A stretch of DNA of 64,000 nt from Mesorhizobium norvegicum (GCF_004919685.1 NZ_SMYZ01000021.1:255203-319202); one strand, 5' to 3'. Shown: positions 1 to 8,934, numbered from the stretch's first letter. The notes: generated by a model not told the origin, from the sequence alone. Program-made: numbers and translations.

Positions 1-87
1 CAGGATGATGACGATGCCGATGGCAAAGAAAACGTCGCGGCCATTCTTGGCCACCGCGCCGGGCTGGATGCTTTCGCTGATCGCCAT
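1..87 (-). CDS. flhA: Flagellar export gate protein FlhA, N-terminal fragment
   Basis: Reading the minus strand from the ATG at 87 gives 29 residues starting MAISESIQPG and ending in a hydrophobic stretch (VFFAIGIVIIL) that runs off the window. An N-terminus with a short polar lead, a GRD motif and then the first membrane helix is typical of FlhA, the large inner-membrane component of the flagellar type III export gate. The position fits: in rhizobia flhA follows fliQ at the 3' end of the flgE-to-fliQ operon, and fliQ lies upstream on the same strand. Here four unrelated genes separate them, so flhA probably needs its own promoter within 88-235. Only the first 29 codons are visible, so the call rests on the lead sequence and context. 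Confidence 0.72.
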   Translation of the reverse strand, partial: MAISESIQPGAVAKNGRDVFFAIGIVIIL

Positions 88-235
88 GTCGTCCCCAAAA
101 CCATTGACTGCCGAGCGCGCGACAGCCCTGTGAGGGTAGCCCGCCAAGCTTGCGCGAGGGTGGGAGACTGGCTAGTTCGAACGATCATGCGCAGGTCGCC
201 GTGTCGGCCGGCCTCGCAAAGAAGGGGAAGAACCC

Positions 236-535
236 ATGCTTCTGATCATCGGCACCATCCGCTTGCCGCCAAACAAATTGGAGGAAGCCAAGCCCGCAAT
301 GGAGCGCATGGTTTCCGGTAGCCGCGCCGAGCCCGGTTGCCTCGAATATTCCTACGCGCAGGACGTCTTCGATGCCGGGCTCATCCGGGTCACGGAAATC
401 TGGAGCGACAGGGCAGCGCTCGACCTCCATTTCGCCTCGCCGCACCTTGCCGACTGGCGCGCAAGCTGGCCGGCGCTTGGCATAGGCGAGCGCAACCTCG
501 TGCTCTATGAAGCCGGCGAGCCCATGCCGACCTGA
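236..535 (+). CDS. Antibiotic biosynthesis monooxygenase (ABM) domain protein
   Basis: This 99-residue protein is a single ABM-type ferredoxin-like barrel (YgiN/quinol monooxygenase class). It shows the usual pattern: beta strand LLIIGTIRLPP, an alpha helix with MERMVSGSRAEPGC, strand EYSYAQDV, then VTEIWSDRAALDLHFASPH. Such proteins are cofactor-independent dimeric oxygenases acting on quinols or aromatic substrates, but the substrate cannot be told from sequence. The start has a purine-rich GAAGGGGAAGAA just upstream. It is transcribed away from flhA and towards the chloride channel gene. The family assignment is secure; the function is generic. Confidence 0.85.
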   Translation: MLLIIGTIRLPPNKLEEAKPAMERMVSGSRAEPGCLEYSYAQDVFDAGLIRVTEIWSDRAALDLHFASPHLADWRASWPALGIGERNLVLYEAGEPMPT

Positions 536-728
536 TCGATCCGCCGACCGGCTGCCTGCCGGTCGCCGGCGAGCGCCGTTGCGTTCCAGTCAAGGCAGTA
601 ACGGCCGCAAGCTGCCGGTCCATGCCACAATGGCGCCTTGTCTGTCGCCATTGTGGTTGCCATGCCGTGTCGCCGGGCGTATCAGGCGGGCCTTCCATTG
701 CCCTTTCCGATATCGGCGAGCCGCCCCG

Positions 729-2510
729 GTGCTTTCCAGAAACCAACCGCAAGTTTATGCACGCCGGCTGCGCGCGGTGCTGATCAGGTCGCTGCCGCTG
801 CTCGAGGCGCGCGGCATCGCGGTGGTCATTCTGGCCGGCGTCGTAGGTGTCATGGCGGGCATTTTGGTCACGGCGATGAGCCAGATCGTGCAGGATCTGC
901 ACGGGCTGTTGTTCGGCGTCCAGCCCGGCGGCCGGCTTTCCGCCATGTTCTCGCTCGCCAATCCGATGCAGGCGCTGATACCGGCGATCGGCGGCATCCT
1001 GCTTGGGCTGACGGTGGTCTGGCTCAGGATACGGAAATTCCGCACGCCGATCGACCCGATCGAAGCCAATGCACTCTACGGTGGGCGCATGTCGCTGACC
1101 GACACCTTCATCATTGCCGGCCAGACCATGATCTCCAGCGGTTTTGGCGCCTCGGTCGGGCTGGAAGCCGGCTACACGCAGGTCGGCTCCGGCCTGGCAT
1201 CGCGGCTGGCTGGCATTTTCAGGCTGCGCCGCAACGATGTCCGCATCCTGGTCGGCTGTGGTGCGGCCGGCGCCATCGCCGCCGCCTTCGATGCACCGCT
1301 GACCGGCGCCTTCTACGGCTTCGAACTGGTCATCGGCATCTACTCGGTCGCCAATGTCGCACCTGTCATGACCGCCGCAATCTGCGCCTCTCTGACCGCC
1401 GAAATGTTCGGCGGCGTGCCGTTTCCGCTCGAGCTTTCCGGCCTGCCGGCGCTCACCGCCAGCCAGTACGTGCCGTTCCTGCTGCTTGGCCTGCTCGGCG
1501 GTGCCGCCTCGATCGCCATCATGCATCTGGTGACACTGATCGAGCGCGGTTTCGCCAGGCTGTCGATCGATGCGTCGCTGCGCCCCGTCATTGGCGGCGT
1601 CATCGTTGGCTTGTTGGGGCTGATCACGCCGCAGGTCCTGTCCAGCGGCCATGGCGCGCTGCATCGCGAATTCTCGATGAATTACGGGCTGGCCGTGGTG
1701 GCCAGCGTCTTCGTGCTCAAACTGGCGGCATCGGCGGTCTCGCTGGGTTCGGGCTTCCGCGGCGGGCTGTTCTTCGCCTCGCTGTTCCTCGGCGCGCTGC
1801 TCGGCAAGGCGTTTGCGGATGTCATGGTTGTCGTCTCGCCGGCAACCGGCATCGACCCTGCCGTTGCCGCCGTCGTTGGCATGACGTCGCTTGCCGTCGG
1901 TGTCGTCGGCGGTCCGCTGACGATGACTTTCCTGGCGCTGGAATCGACCCGCGACCTGACGCTGACCGGTGTCGTGCTGGCCGCCTCGATCATGTCGGCG
2001 ATCCTGGTGCGCGAGACCTTCGGCTACTCGTTCTCGACATGGCGCTTCCATCTGCGCGGCGAGACCATCCGCAGTGCCCACGATGTCGGGTGGATGCGCA
2101 GCCTCACCGTAGGCTCGATGATGCGCAAGGACATCAAGACCATCTATGCCTCGACGACGCTGGCGGCCTTCCGCAAGCAAGTACCGCTCGGTTCAGCCCA
2201 GCGCGTCATCGCCGTCGACGCGGGCGATCACTATGTCGGCGTGTTGATCGTGGCCGAACTGCACAGCGATCCCTCCGATGGCGAGGTGCCGGTGCGCGAT
2301 CTTGCCAAATACAAGGACGCGGTGCTGGTGCCGAGCATGAACGTGCAGGCCGCCGCCGAGACGTTCCAGCGCGCGGGCGCCGAAGAACTCGCCGTGGTCG
2401 AGGATTTCACCGACCATATCGTTCTGGGGCTGTTGACCGAAGGCCATTTGATGCGGCGCTATGCCGAGGAACTCGACAAGGCGCGCCGGGACCTGTCGGG
2501 CGAGGGTTAA
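729..2510 (+). CDS. ClC-family chloride channel/transporter with C-terminal CBS-like region
   Basis: A polytopic membrane protein of the voltage-gated chloride channel (ClC) superfamily, about 593 residues from the GTG at 729. The segment GFGASVGLEAGYTQ matches the GREGP region and keeps the gating glutamate, but Gly-Leu-Glu-Ala-Gly replaces the canonical form. GFRGGLFFASLFLGALLG matches the GxFxP filter region. The last 130 residues (from VGSMMRKDIKTIY) resemble a cytoplasmic CBS pair that would sense nucleotides. The start is uncertain: the frame is open back to 507, but codons 507-728 encode an Arg-rich stretch with no membrane or conserved character; an ATG at 630 is an alternative. It converges with the MFS gene 14 bases downstream. 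Likely an H+/Cl- antiporter or anion channel; ion selectivity is not predictable. Confidence 0.85.
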   Translation: MLSRNQPQVYARRLRAVLIRSLPLLEARGIAVVILAGVVGVMAGILVTAMSQIVQDLHGLLFGVQPGGRLSAMFSLANPMQALIPAIGGILLGLTVVWLRIRKFRTPIDPIEANALYGGRMSLTDTFIIAGQTMISSGFGASVGLEAGYTQVGSGLASRLAGIFRLRRNDVRILVGCGAAGAIAAAFDAPLTGAFYGFELVIGIYSVANVAPVMTAAICASLTAEMFGGVPFPLELSGLPALTASQYVPFLLLGLLGGAASIAIMHLVTLIERGFARLSIDASLRPVIGGVIVGLLGLITPQVLSSGHGALHREFSMNYGLAVVASVFVLKLAASAVSLGSGFRGGLFFASLFLGALLGKAFADVMVVVSPATGIDPAVAAVVGMTSLAVGVVGGPLTMTFLALESTRDLTLTGVVLAASIMSAILVRETFGYSFSTWRFHLRGETIRSAHDVGWMRSLTVGSMMRKDIKTIYASTTLAAFRKQVPLGSAQRVIAVDAGDHYVGVLIVAELHSDPSDGEVPVRDLAKYKDAVLVPSMNVQAAAETFQRAGAEELAVVEDFTDHIVLGLLTEGHLMRRYAEELDKARRDLSGEG

Positions 2511-2524
2511 GCACCCCCCAAGGG

Positions 2525-4168
2525 TCAATGCTCGATTGGTCCCTTGGCCATCACAAGCGCTGTGCCCGCGGTCGTCGGGCGCTCGATCATGCGTCGCACG
2601 CGGGGCGGCTCGTCGCCGCTGTGCAGCGCCCGCACACGCTCGCCGATGACGGCGTCGGCATGGGTGATGCGTCCATTGTGGCGCACATATTCGATCCAGG
2701 TCGGCGTGTGGTAGTGCTCGATCCATATGGTGGGATTCTCGAGATCGCGCGCCAGTGTCCAGTTGCGGGCGCCGTCACGACGGCGGATGCGGCCGCGTTC
2801 GGCCATGATGGCGAGGAATTCCGGTTCGTCCTCGTGCCGGATCACATACTCGATCATGATGGCGATGGGACCACTGCGCGGCTTCAGGTCAAGCGCCAAA
2901 TGCGGTTCCTTGAAGCGATTGAGCGGGTCGAGGTTGAGCACCTGCTGTTGCGGTAGCGGGAGCAAAAGACCGATGGCGCCGCCGGCCAGCATGGCGATGC
3001 TGGCGGCGATCAGCGCGGTTTCGGCGCCATGCGCATCGGCGACGACGCCCCAGATCCAGCTGCCGAGCGCGATGCCGCCAAAGGTCGCCGTCTGATAGAC
3101 CGACAGCACCCGGCCGACCACCCAGCGTGGTGTCGCCATCTGCACGGTGACGTTGAAATGCGAAAGCGCGATCACCCAGCAGGCGCCGCCGACAAGCAGG
3201 CCGAGCGACGTCTGCCAGGCATGATGGCTGACGGCGGCATTGAAGGCGCAGACGGCGAAGCCGGCGAAAGCACAGCGCACCATCGTCTCGCTGGACAGCA
3301 ACTGCCGCAGCCTGACGCTGATCAGCGCGCCGCCGACCGCGCCGACGCCGAAAGCGCCGAGCATGATGCCGTAGGTCAGCGCGTCGCCCTTGACGACGTC
3401 ACGCGCCACCAGCGGCAGCAGTGCCAGCACAGCACCTGCGCTGAAGCCGAAAGCAGCGCCCCTGACCAGCACCTTGCCGATGTTGGGCGACATGGCGACA
3501 TAGCGCAGGCCGGCGCCCATGGCGGCACCCAGCGACTCGCGTGGCAAGGTCGATACCGGCACGTCCGGTTTCCAGCGCGCCAGCACGACGATCAGGCCGA
3601 TATAGCTCACCGCGTTCGCCGCGAAGGCGGCGGCCGCACCGGCTGCGGCGACGATGATGCCGCCGATCGCCGCGCCGACGCTGCGCGTCAGGTTGAAGCC
3701 CAGGGAATTGAGCGCGACGGCGGCCGGCACCTTGTTGCGAGGAACGATGTCGCCGACGGAGGCCTGCCATGACGGGTTGTTGAGCGCCGTGCCGCTGTCG
3801 ATCAGGAAGGTGAAGGCAAGCAGCGTCCACGGCGTGATCAGGCCGGAACAGGTGAACAGGGTCAGAAGCACCGAGACCACCAGCATGAAGGTCTGGGCGA
3901 CCAGCATCACCTTGCGCCGGTCGAAACTATCGGCGATGGCGCCAGCGACGAGCGCAAACAGCATGATCGGCAAGGTGGTCGAAGCCTGGACCAGGGCGAC
4001 CTGATAGGGCGAGGTGGCGATCGTGGTCATCATCCAGGCGGCGCCGACGCCCTGGATCAGGCCGCCGAAATTCGAGACGAGACTTGCGCCCCACACGGCG
4101 CGGAAAATGCCGTGCCGGAAGGGCGCCAGCGCCGAGACGCTCTCGCTTTCCGGCTTTTCGTCAATCAT
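2525..4168 (-). CDS. MFS_3-family (EntS-like) exporter
   Basis: A 547-residue major facilitator transporter. The N-terminal 400 residues contain the expected helices, for example the start FRAVWGASLVSNFGGLIQGVGAAW and a cytoplasmic loop DSFDRRKVML (MFS motif A-like). They are followed by a soluble tail of about 130 residues (IEYVIRHEDEPEFLAIM through TWIEYVRHNGRIT). That tail is characteristic of the MFS_3 subfamily related to the enterobactin exporter EntS. The ATG at 4168 starts a natural N-terminus. It is transcribed opposite to and convergent with the ClC gene. Likely exports a small molecule, possibly a siderophore-like or toxic compound; no siderophore genes are nearby. Confidence 0.87.
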   Translation of the reverse strand: MIDEKPESESVSALAPFRHGIFRAVWGASLVSNFGGLIQGVGAAWMMTTIATSPYQVALVQASTTLPIMLFALVAGAIADSFDRRKVMLVAQTFMLVVSVLLTLFTCSGLITPWTLLAFTFLIDSGTALNNPSWQASVGDIVPRNKVPAAVALNSLGFNLTRSVGAAIGGIIVAAAGAAAAFAANAVSYIGLIVVLARWKPDVPVSTLPRESLGAAMGAGLRYVAMSPNIGKVLVRGAAFGFSAGAVLALLPLVARDVVKGDALTYGIMLGAFGVGAVGGALISVRLRQLLSSETMVRCAFAGFAVCAFNAAVSHHAWQTSLGLLVGGACWVIALSHFNVTVQMATPRWVVGRVLSVYQTATFGGIALGSWIWGVVADAHGAETALIAASIAMLAGGAIGLLLPLPQQQVLNLDPLNRFKEPHLALDLKPRSGPIAIMIEYVIRHEDEPEFLAIMAERGRIRRRDGARNWTLARDLENPTIWIEHYHTPTWIEYVRHNGRITHADAVIGERVRALHSGDEPPRVRRMIERPTTAGTALVMAKGPIEH

Positions 4169-4345
4169 CTGGGGTTCCTGCCATGTCGTGCCGATTCGTC
4201 AGACGATCCGTTTGCTCAGACCGTTTGCCGAAAGTAGGGCATGGCGCCGCAAAGGGCGAATGTCTTTCGAAAAAGCTCATGGTCCAACAATGGGATAGAG
4301 GAGGTCCACGCCTTATCTGCCACCAAATCCGAGGGCATGCGTCGA

Positions 4346-6214
4346 TCAGCGCGCGTCACGGACCGCCGCGTGCAGCGCTTCGGTGAGCTGGCTCGTGGTC
4401 TCGCCGCCGACATGCAGGCGAAGGAAAAGCTCCATGCCCACCAGCCGCAGCCGCGATGGCTGGTCGCGCCTCGCCAGGTCGATGAGGTCGTCGACGGAGG
4501 ATGAAGGCCACTTCATGGCGTCGCGCAGAAGACCGCCGTGCAGCAAGCCCTGCGTGCCGGCGGTGAAATTGCCAGACACCTCGAAACCGATCTTTCGGGC
4601 ATGGACATTCTGCGGCGGAATGTGTTTTTCCGCGACTTTCTTCAGCAGCCATTTTCCTTGCTTCTGGCGGTATTTGTGCCGCCTCGGCAGATGGATGGCG
4701 AAGTCGATCAGCCGGTTTTCGAGGAACGGCACCCTCAGTTCGACGGACGCTGCCATGCTCAGCCGGTCATGCCTGTGCAGCAGGTCCTGCAGGTGCGAAT
4801 ACATGTCCTGGAGGCAGCAGCCCAGGAAGGCGCGGTCGCCGAGCGACGCCACTGGTTCCAGCCGGTCGAAGATCCTCATTTGCAGAAAGTTCAGTTCCGG
4901 CGACAGCGCCCTGAGCACGATGTTGCGATCCCAGCCATGAGTGGAGCCAATCGATGTCCGGAAGGGGGCCTGGCGCTGACGCTCGAACCTCAGGGCAAGC
5001 CGGCGCTTCGACCGAAACAGCCGCCCCGGCCACGACCAGGGGCGCCACAATCTCATGCTGGCCACCTGCCAGCCATAGCCGCCAAACAGTTCGTCGGCGC
5101 CTTCTCCGGTAAGCAGCACCTTGACGCCGTCGGCCCGGCATTGCTCGGCAAGTGCCAGCAGGCCGACATGGCTTGCATGCCAGCCGTCGCTTTCCAGGTG
5201 CCAGACGGCTCTTGGCCAGAGTTCGAGAAACCGGTCCTTGTCGACCGGCACCCTGTGCAGGGTCACGCCGGCATGACGGGCGGTGCGTTCGGCATCCTCG
5301 GCTTCGCTGTGGCCGACGCGCGGGTCGACGACGTAGGCTGATATCTCGGGCCTGAACCGTTTCGCCAGCGTGGTGACGAGGCCGGAATCGACGCCGCCGC
5401 TGCAAGCCGCCGCGAGGCTGGTATCGGCGATGCAGTGGAGTTCGACACTGTCCCGTACCAACGCCTCCAGCGTTGCCATGTGCTCGGCGTCGGTGGCCGT
5501 ATCATTGGCGATGCGGGCCGCGTCGAGGACGTCGAGCACGTGCCAGAAGCAGCGCTTCTCGATGCCGGTGTCGCTGATCTTCCACAGGCCTGCCGGCGGC
5601 AGCCGCTCAATTCCCTGGAACAGGCTGAAGCTCGAGTCGCGGCTCTGCCAGGCGAGGCGCAAAGTGATCTCGCGGGCATCGACGTCGCGCGCGACGTCAT
5701 CGCAGGCCAGGATCGCCTTGTCCTCGGAGGCGAAGAGGATCCGGTCGCCCGTCTCGGCCACCGACATCGGCTTGATGCCGAGGCGGTCGCGCGCAAGCCA
5801 CAAGGCGCCGGCCCGCGCGTCGAAATAGGCTAGGGAAAACATGCCGTCGAACAGCGGAATGGCGTTGGCCGGGCCCCAGTGGTGCAAGGCCTCGAGAACC
5901 ACCTCGGTGTCAGAGACCGTTCGAAAGACCCGGCCTTCCGCTTGCAGCGTGTCGCGCAGGAACCGGTAATTGTAGACCTCGCCATTGTAGACCAGCACGC
6001 CCTGGCCGCAGGCGGTGAGCATCGGCTCGCGCGCCGCGGCCGAGAGATCGATGATCGAGAGCCGCCGGTGCCCCAGGGCGAGCCGGCTGTCGTTCCATGT
6101 GGCATGGTCGTCGGGACCACGGTGCGCCAGCGCCTGCATCATGCGGGCAACGTCGGCGAGGTCGCCGCCGGCGATCGGGTTCCGCTTGCGCCAGACCCCG
6201 GCTATGCCGCACAT
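4346..6214 (-). CDS. asnB: Asparagine synthetase (glutamine-hydrolysing) type amidotransferase
   Basis: A 622-residue two-domain protein. The N-terminal glutaminase starts MCGIAGVW, so Cys2 is the nucleophile after Met removal, and it carries the class II markers AHRGPDD, GHRRLSIIDLS and YNGEVYNY. The C-terminal synthetase domain has the ATP pyrophosphatase motif SGGVDS and later LLTGEGADELFGGY, and VELRVPFLENRLIDFA. Both active sites look intact. It converts aspartate to asparagine using glutamine, or amidates a sugar or peptide carboxylate, as many AsnB paralogs beside polysaccharide genes do. It stands alone between the MFS gene (177 bases beyond its stop) and fliQ (157 bases before its start), on the same strand as the flagellar operon but with no evident link to it. 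Confidence 0.9.
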   Translation of the reverse strand: MCGIAGVWRKRNPIAGGDLADVARMMQALAHRGPDDHATWNDSRLALGHRRLSIIDLSAAAREPMLTACGQGVLVYNGEVYNYRFLRDTLQAEGRVFRTVSDTEVVLEALHHWGPANAIPLFDGMFSLAYFDARAGALWLARDRLGIKPMSVAETGDRILFASEDKAILACDDVARDVDAREITLRLAWQSRDSSFSLFQGIERLPPAGLWKISDTGIEKRCFWHVLDVLDAARIANDTATDAEHMATLEALVRDSVELHCIADTSLAAACSGGVDSGLVTTLAKRFRPEISAYVVDPRVGHSEAEDAERTARHAGVTLHRVPVDKDRFLELWPRAVWHLESDGWHASHVGLLALAEQCRADGVKVLLTGEGADELFGGYGWQVASMRLWRPWSWPGRLFRSKRRLALRFERQRQAPFRTSIGSTHGWDRNIVLRALSPELNFLQMRIFDRLEPVASLGDRAFLGCCLQDMYSHLQDLLHRHDRLSMAASVELRVPFLENRLIDFAIHLPRRHKYRQKQGKWLLKKVAEKHIPPQNVHARKIGFEVSGNFTAGTQGLLHGGLLRDAMKWPSSSVDDLIDLARRDQPSRLRLVGMELFLRLHVGGETTSQLTEALHAAVRDAR

Positions 6215-6370
6215 GGTCCGGTCGATCTGGCCTGGTTCATGGGCTTCCGCGAAGACATCGATGCAAATGCGGTGACATCAGACCAGCGACTGCCTTGCCG
6301 GATGGCACGATGGCAATCTAACCGGAACCCAGCCGCCTGCAAGCGGGGCCAGCGGTTTCGCAAGCGCGCT

Positions 6371-6637
6371 TCAGAACCCGTTCTGGATGCGCTCGAAGAT
6401 GACGTTGGTGAAGGCCGATATCTGGCTGCCGATGAAGGGGCCGGTCAGCGCCACCACGAGCATGATGGCGACGATCTTCGGCACGAAGGTCAAGGTGATC
6501 TCCTGGACCTGCGTCAGCGCCTGGATGAGGGCGATGCCGATGCCGACCACCATGGCGACCAGCACCACCGGCGCGGACGCGGTGAGCACCGTCCATACCG
6601 CGTACTGGACGATATCGAGGGCGTCGGCCTCGTTCAT
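6371..6637 (-). CDS. fliQ: Flagellar export gate protein FliQ
   Basis: An 88-residue protein with two membrane helices (VWTVLTASAPVVLVAMVVGIGIALIQALTQVQEITLTF and IVAIMLVVALTGPFIG). This is the standard FliQ hairpin that packs around FliP/FliR in the type III export gate. It begins 24 bases after the flgD stop and is the last flagellar gene before the asparagine synthetase insertion. In related genomes flhA follows directly. Length and motif LTQVQEITLTFVPK are typical. Confidence 0.95.
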   Translation of the reverse strand: MNEADALDIVQYAVWTVLTASAPVVLVAMVVGIGIALIQALTQVQEITLTFVPKIVAIMLVVALTGPFIGSQISAFTNVIFERIQNGF

Positions 6638-6661
6638 GGGACTGGCTCTCTGTCGAAAGCG

Positions 6662-7069
6662 TCAGCTCGCTGCCTTGACCGAGACGCCCGAGCCGACCGC
6701 GACTTCGGTGCCGTTCTGCAGCACGGCGATGAGGCCGCTGCTGGCGAGGCGCACCGACGCCACCGTGCCCGTCGTCTTGCCGTCGGCGGAGGTAATCGAG
6801 CGCCCGATCAGTGCGTCGGCCTGCGACAATGCCGAGGACTGCATGATCTGGTCGAGCTTGGTGTTGGTCTGCACCGATTGCTCGACCTGCGAGAAGGTGG
6901 CGAGCTGGGCGACATACTGCGTCGAGTCCATCGGCTTGGTCGGATCCTGGTTCTTCATCTCGGCGATCAGAAGCTTCAGGAAGGACTGGTAGTCGACCGC
7001 TGTCTTCGAAGTCGACGCGGTGGCCTGGTTGGCGCCGGTCGGTATCGTCGTCGTCATGTCCACGTTCAT
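6662..7069 (-). CDS. flgD: Flagellar hook assembly scaffold FlgD (short alphaproteobacterial form)
   Basis: At 135 residues this is shorter than enteric FlgD (about 230) but typical of rhizobia. The hook-capping core is present: YQSFLKLLIAEMKNQDPTKPMDSTQYVAQLATFSQVEQS. The C-terminal part (LIGRSITSADGKTTGTVASV) keeps only a reduced version of the FlgD beta domain. It acts as the temporary cap for hook subunit polymerisation outside the cell. The ATG overlaps the flbT stop by one base (TGATG), so the two are translationally coupled. Confidence 0.95.
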   Translation of the reverse strand: MNVDMTTTIPTGANQATASTSKTAVDYQSFLKLLIAEMKNQDPTKPMDSTQYVAQLATFSQVEQSVQTNTKLDQIMQSSALSQADALIGRSITSADGKTTGTVASVRLASSGLIAVLQNGTEVAVGSGVSVKAAS

Positions 7070-7512
7070 CAGTATCGTGCTCCCACAGCCAGCGGGCGCT
7101 CGGCACCCGGAACGTCGTCATTGCCGCCCAGCGCGCGGCGTTCGAGCGGATAGAGCGCGCGAATTGCCTTCAGCGCCTCGTAGATATGATCCTCGCCGAC
7201 CATGCGGTCGATCTGTTTCAGCGCAGCGCAGATCTGGGTGTCCTCGAAGCTTGCCAGCAGCAGCGGCAGCGAACGCCGGAACATGTCGCGCGCCCCGGCC
7301 GCACCGGCCGGGTTCATCAGCATGACCTGCAGGATGAAATACAGCTGCTTGAGCGGTGTCGAGGCGTCGTCGGCCTGGATCACGTGGCTTTCGAGCAGGA
7401 ACTGGACGTCGTTCATCAATTCGACGGTGACCTTGCGGTCGACCCGGATGACGGCGCCGTTGATGTAGATCTTCTCGTTCGGCTTCAGCGATATCTTCAG
7501 CGTGTTGGTCAT
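7069..7512 (-). CDS. flbT: Flagellin mRNA regulator FlbT
   Basis: A 147-residue FlbT protein starting MTNTLKISLKPNEKIYINGAV. In Caulobacter FlbT binds the flagellin mRNA leader and couples hook completion to flagellin translation; in Brucella it promotes flagellin expression. The start at 7512 overlaps the flaF stop by four bases (ATGA) and is preferred over an open extension upstream that lies inside flaF and shows no conservation. The structured flagellin leaders at 20815-20836 and 22099-22119 are plausible targets in this genome. Confidence 0.95.
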   Translation of the reverse strand: MTNTLKISLKPNEKIYINGAVIRVDRKVTVELMNDVQFLLESHVIQADDASTPLKQLYFILQVMLMNPAGAAGARDMFRRSLPLLLASFEDTQICAALKQIDRMVGEDHIYEALKAIRALYPLERRALGGNDDVPGAERPLAVGARY

Positions 7513-7856
7513 TGAATGCCGTCCCTGATGATCTGGGACACCTCGATCAGCCCTTCGAAATTGTTGGTGCGGCCCTGGCGGATGTCCTCCGCCTCGCGCA
7601 GCAGCCACAGGCCGATGGAAATCAGGTTGGCGCGCAGTTCCTTGGGCAGGGCGTTGTCGCTGGAGCCGAGATCCTCGACGAAGACGGTCCAGACGCGGTT
7701 GGTGAAATGCAGCGCCTCGGTCGCCTCCATCGAACCGTGGCCGGCCGCCGCCGCCGCCGCCAGCATGTCGATCGAGCGGGTCAGGAGTTCCCGCTCGCGG
7801 TCCTTCGCGTCGGCAACGGAGGTGCTCTGGATGTCGGCGTAGGAGAATTGGTACAT
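7509..7856 (-). CDS. flaF: Flagellin assembly/secretion regulator FlaF
   Basis: A 115-residue, mostly helical protein beginning MYQFSYADIQSTSVADAKDRERELLTRS (shown here only as a landmark), typical of FlaF. FlaF works with FlbT: it acts as a flagellin chaperone or activator while FlbT checks translation. It sits 31 bases after flgL and overlaps flbT, giving the rhizobial order flgL-flaF-flbT-flgD. An Ala-rich run (AAAAAAGHG) is present in the middle. Confidence 0.93.
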   Translation of the reverse strand: MYQFSYADIQSTSVADAKDRERELLTRSIDMLAAAAAAGHGSMEATEALHFTNRVWTVFVEDLGSSDNALPKELRANLISIGLWLLREAEDIRQGRTNNFEGLIEVSQIIRDGIQ

Positions 7857-7887
7857 CGTTGGGGCTCTACCGTTCCGTTAAGCGTTG

Positions 7888-8931
7888 TCAGGTCAGGTAA
7901 TTCAACAGGCTGAGCTGCTGCAGGCGTGCTGTCAGCGCGAAGGACGTTTCGATGTGCTGCGTCAGGTCGGCGACGCGGGTCGCGGCTTCGGCCGGATCGA
8001 CACCTTCCAGATCGAGAATGTGCCTTTCGAAAAGGTCGACCTGCGTTTTCATCCGGTCGTTCGCATCGGAAACCCGCTTCTGGACGATACCGGCCTCGGA
8101 CTGAACCTGGGCAATGCCGCTCAGAGCTTCGCCGACGATTGCCGTCGAGCGGCTGACGACCGTATTCTTCGCGGCCTGGCTGATGTTGCTGGACATCAGG
8201 CTGGAGACCAGGGCTGCGGCCATTGCGAGCTTCTGGATGCCGTCGCTGTTGGCGCTGGTCGAGGTCGGTGTGGTTTCGTTGAGGGCGATGCGGCTGACGA
8301 TCTGCTGGTCGGTGGCGTTCGACCAGTTGCCCTGCCAACCCGCGCCCGTGAACTGCGGCGCGACATCATTGGTGATGAAATCGTCCATCTGGGCAGCCGT
8401 GATGTTGGCCGCGAGCGGATCGTCCTGGGTGAAACCGAAATTGGCGACGAAGGAAGCATCGAACGCCGCCTTGGCGGGCGAGCCGGCGGCGGTGAAGTCG
8501 TTGATCGGCTTGACGTCGGTGTTGGTGCCGGCGAACAGGTATTCGCCATTGACGCTGGTGTTGAGGATCGAGGTCAGCTGCTGGATGGTCGCCTTGCCGG
8601 AGGATTGGGTGAGACTGTTGGAAGAATCGCTCGATGAGGCGGTGGTCAGGGCGGACAGCAAGGCCTGCGCTGCGCTGGAGAGCTGGCTAAGCGAGGTCTG
8701 CGTCGAGGAGAGCCGGGCGCCGACCAGGCCGTTGGAATCGATGATGACATTGAGCCGGTCAAGATCGCGCTGGAAGGTGACGGCCTGGGTGGTGCGCCCG
8801 CCGAGAGCCAGCCCGACATCGGCGACCCTGCCCGTCGAGGATTCTTTCGTGGCTTTGACGAGATCGGCCTGCATGCGCATCTGCTGGGAGCGCATGGCAT
8901 TCGACAAAGCGGCTGACGAGACTGAAGTCAT
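7888..8931 (-). CDS. flgL: Hook-filament junction protein FlgL (HAP3)
   Basis: A 347-residue member of the flagellin/HAP3 family. It has the N-terminal D0/D1 helices (SSAALSNAMRSQQMRM, VTFQRDLDRLNVIID) and the mid-protein phrase NGEYLFAGTNTDVKPI, which is the FlgL hallmark (a YLFSG-like motif). C-terminal D0 helices end LQQLSLLNYLT. FlgL forms the junction between FlgK and the filament. It begins 3 bases after the flgK stop, so the two genes are co-transcribed. Confidence 0.93.
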   Translation of the reverse strand: MTSVSSAALSNAMRSQQMRMQADLVKATKESSTGRVADVGLALGGRTTQAVTFQRDLDRLNVIIDSNGLVGARLSSTQTSLSQLSSAAQALLSALTTASSSDSSNSLTQSSGKATIQQLTSILNTSVNGEYLFAGTNTDVKPINDFTAAGSPAKAAFDASFVANFGFTQDDPLAANITAAQMDDFITNDVAPQFTGAGWQGNWSNATDQQIVSRIALNETTPTSTSANSDGIQKLAMAAALVSSLMSSNISQAAKNTVVSRSTAIVGEALSGIAQVQSEAGIVQKRVSDANDRMKTQVDLFERHILDLEGVDPAEAATRVADLTQHIETSFALTARLQQLSLLNYLT

Positions 8932-8934
8932 GGA

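Noticed and set aside
69..135. CATGTCGTCCCCAAAACC-like sequence near the flhA start resembling half of the 46-49 base palindrome
   Set aside because: It overlaps the flhA start codon and lacks the second arm, so chance or a decayed half cannot be told apart.
390..2180. A 596-codon open frame on the minus strand opposite the ClC gene
   Set aside because: Its protein is Arg/Asp/Gln-rich with no fold pattern and mirrors the coding strand of the ClC gene. High-GC genes often leave open frames on the opposite strand.
638..2956. A 772-codon plus-strand frame overlapping the ClC gene
   Set aside because: Out of phase with the ClC reading frame, Arg/Cys-rich, no conserved motif, and runs on into the opposite-strand MFS gene.
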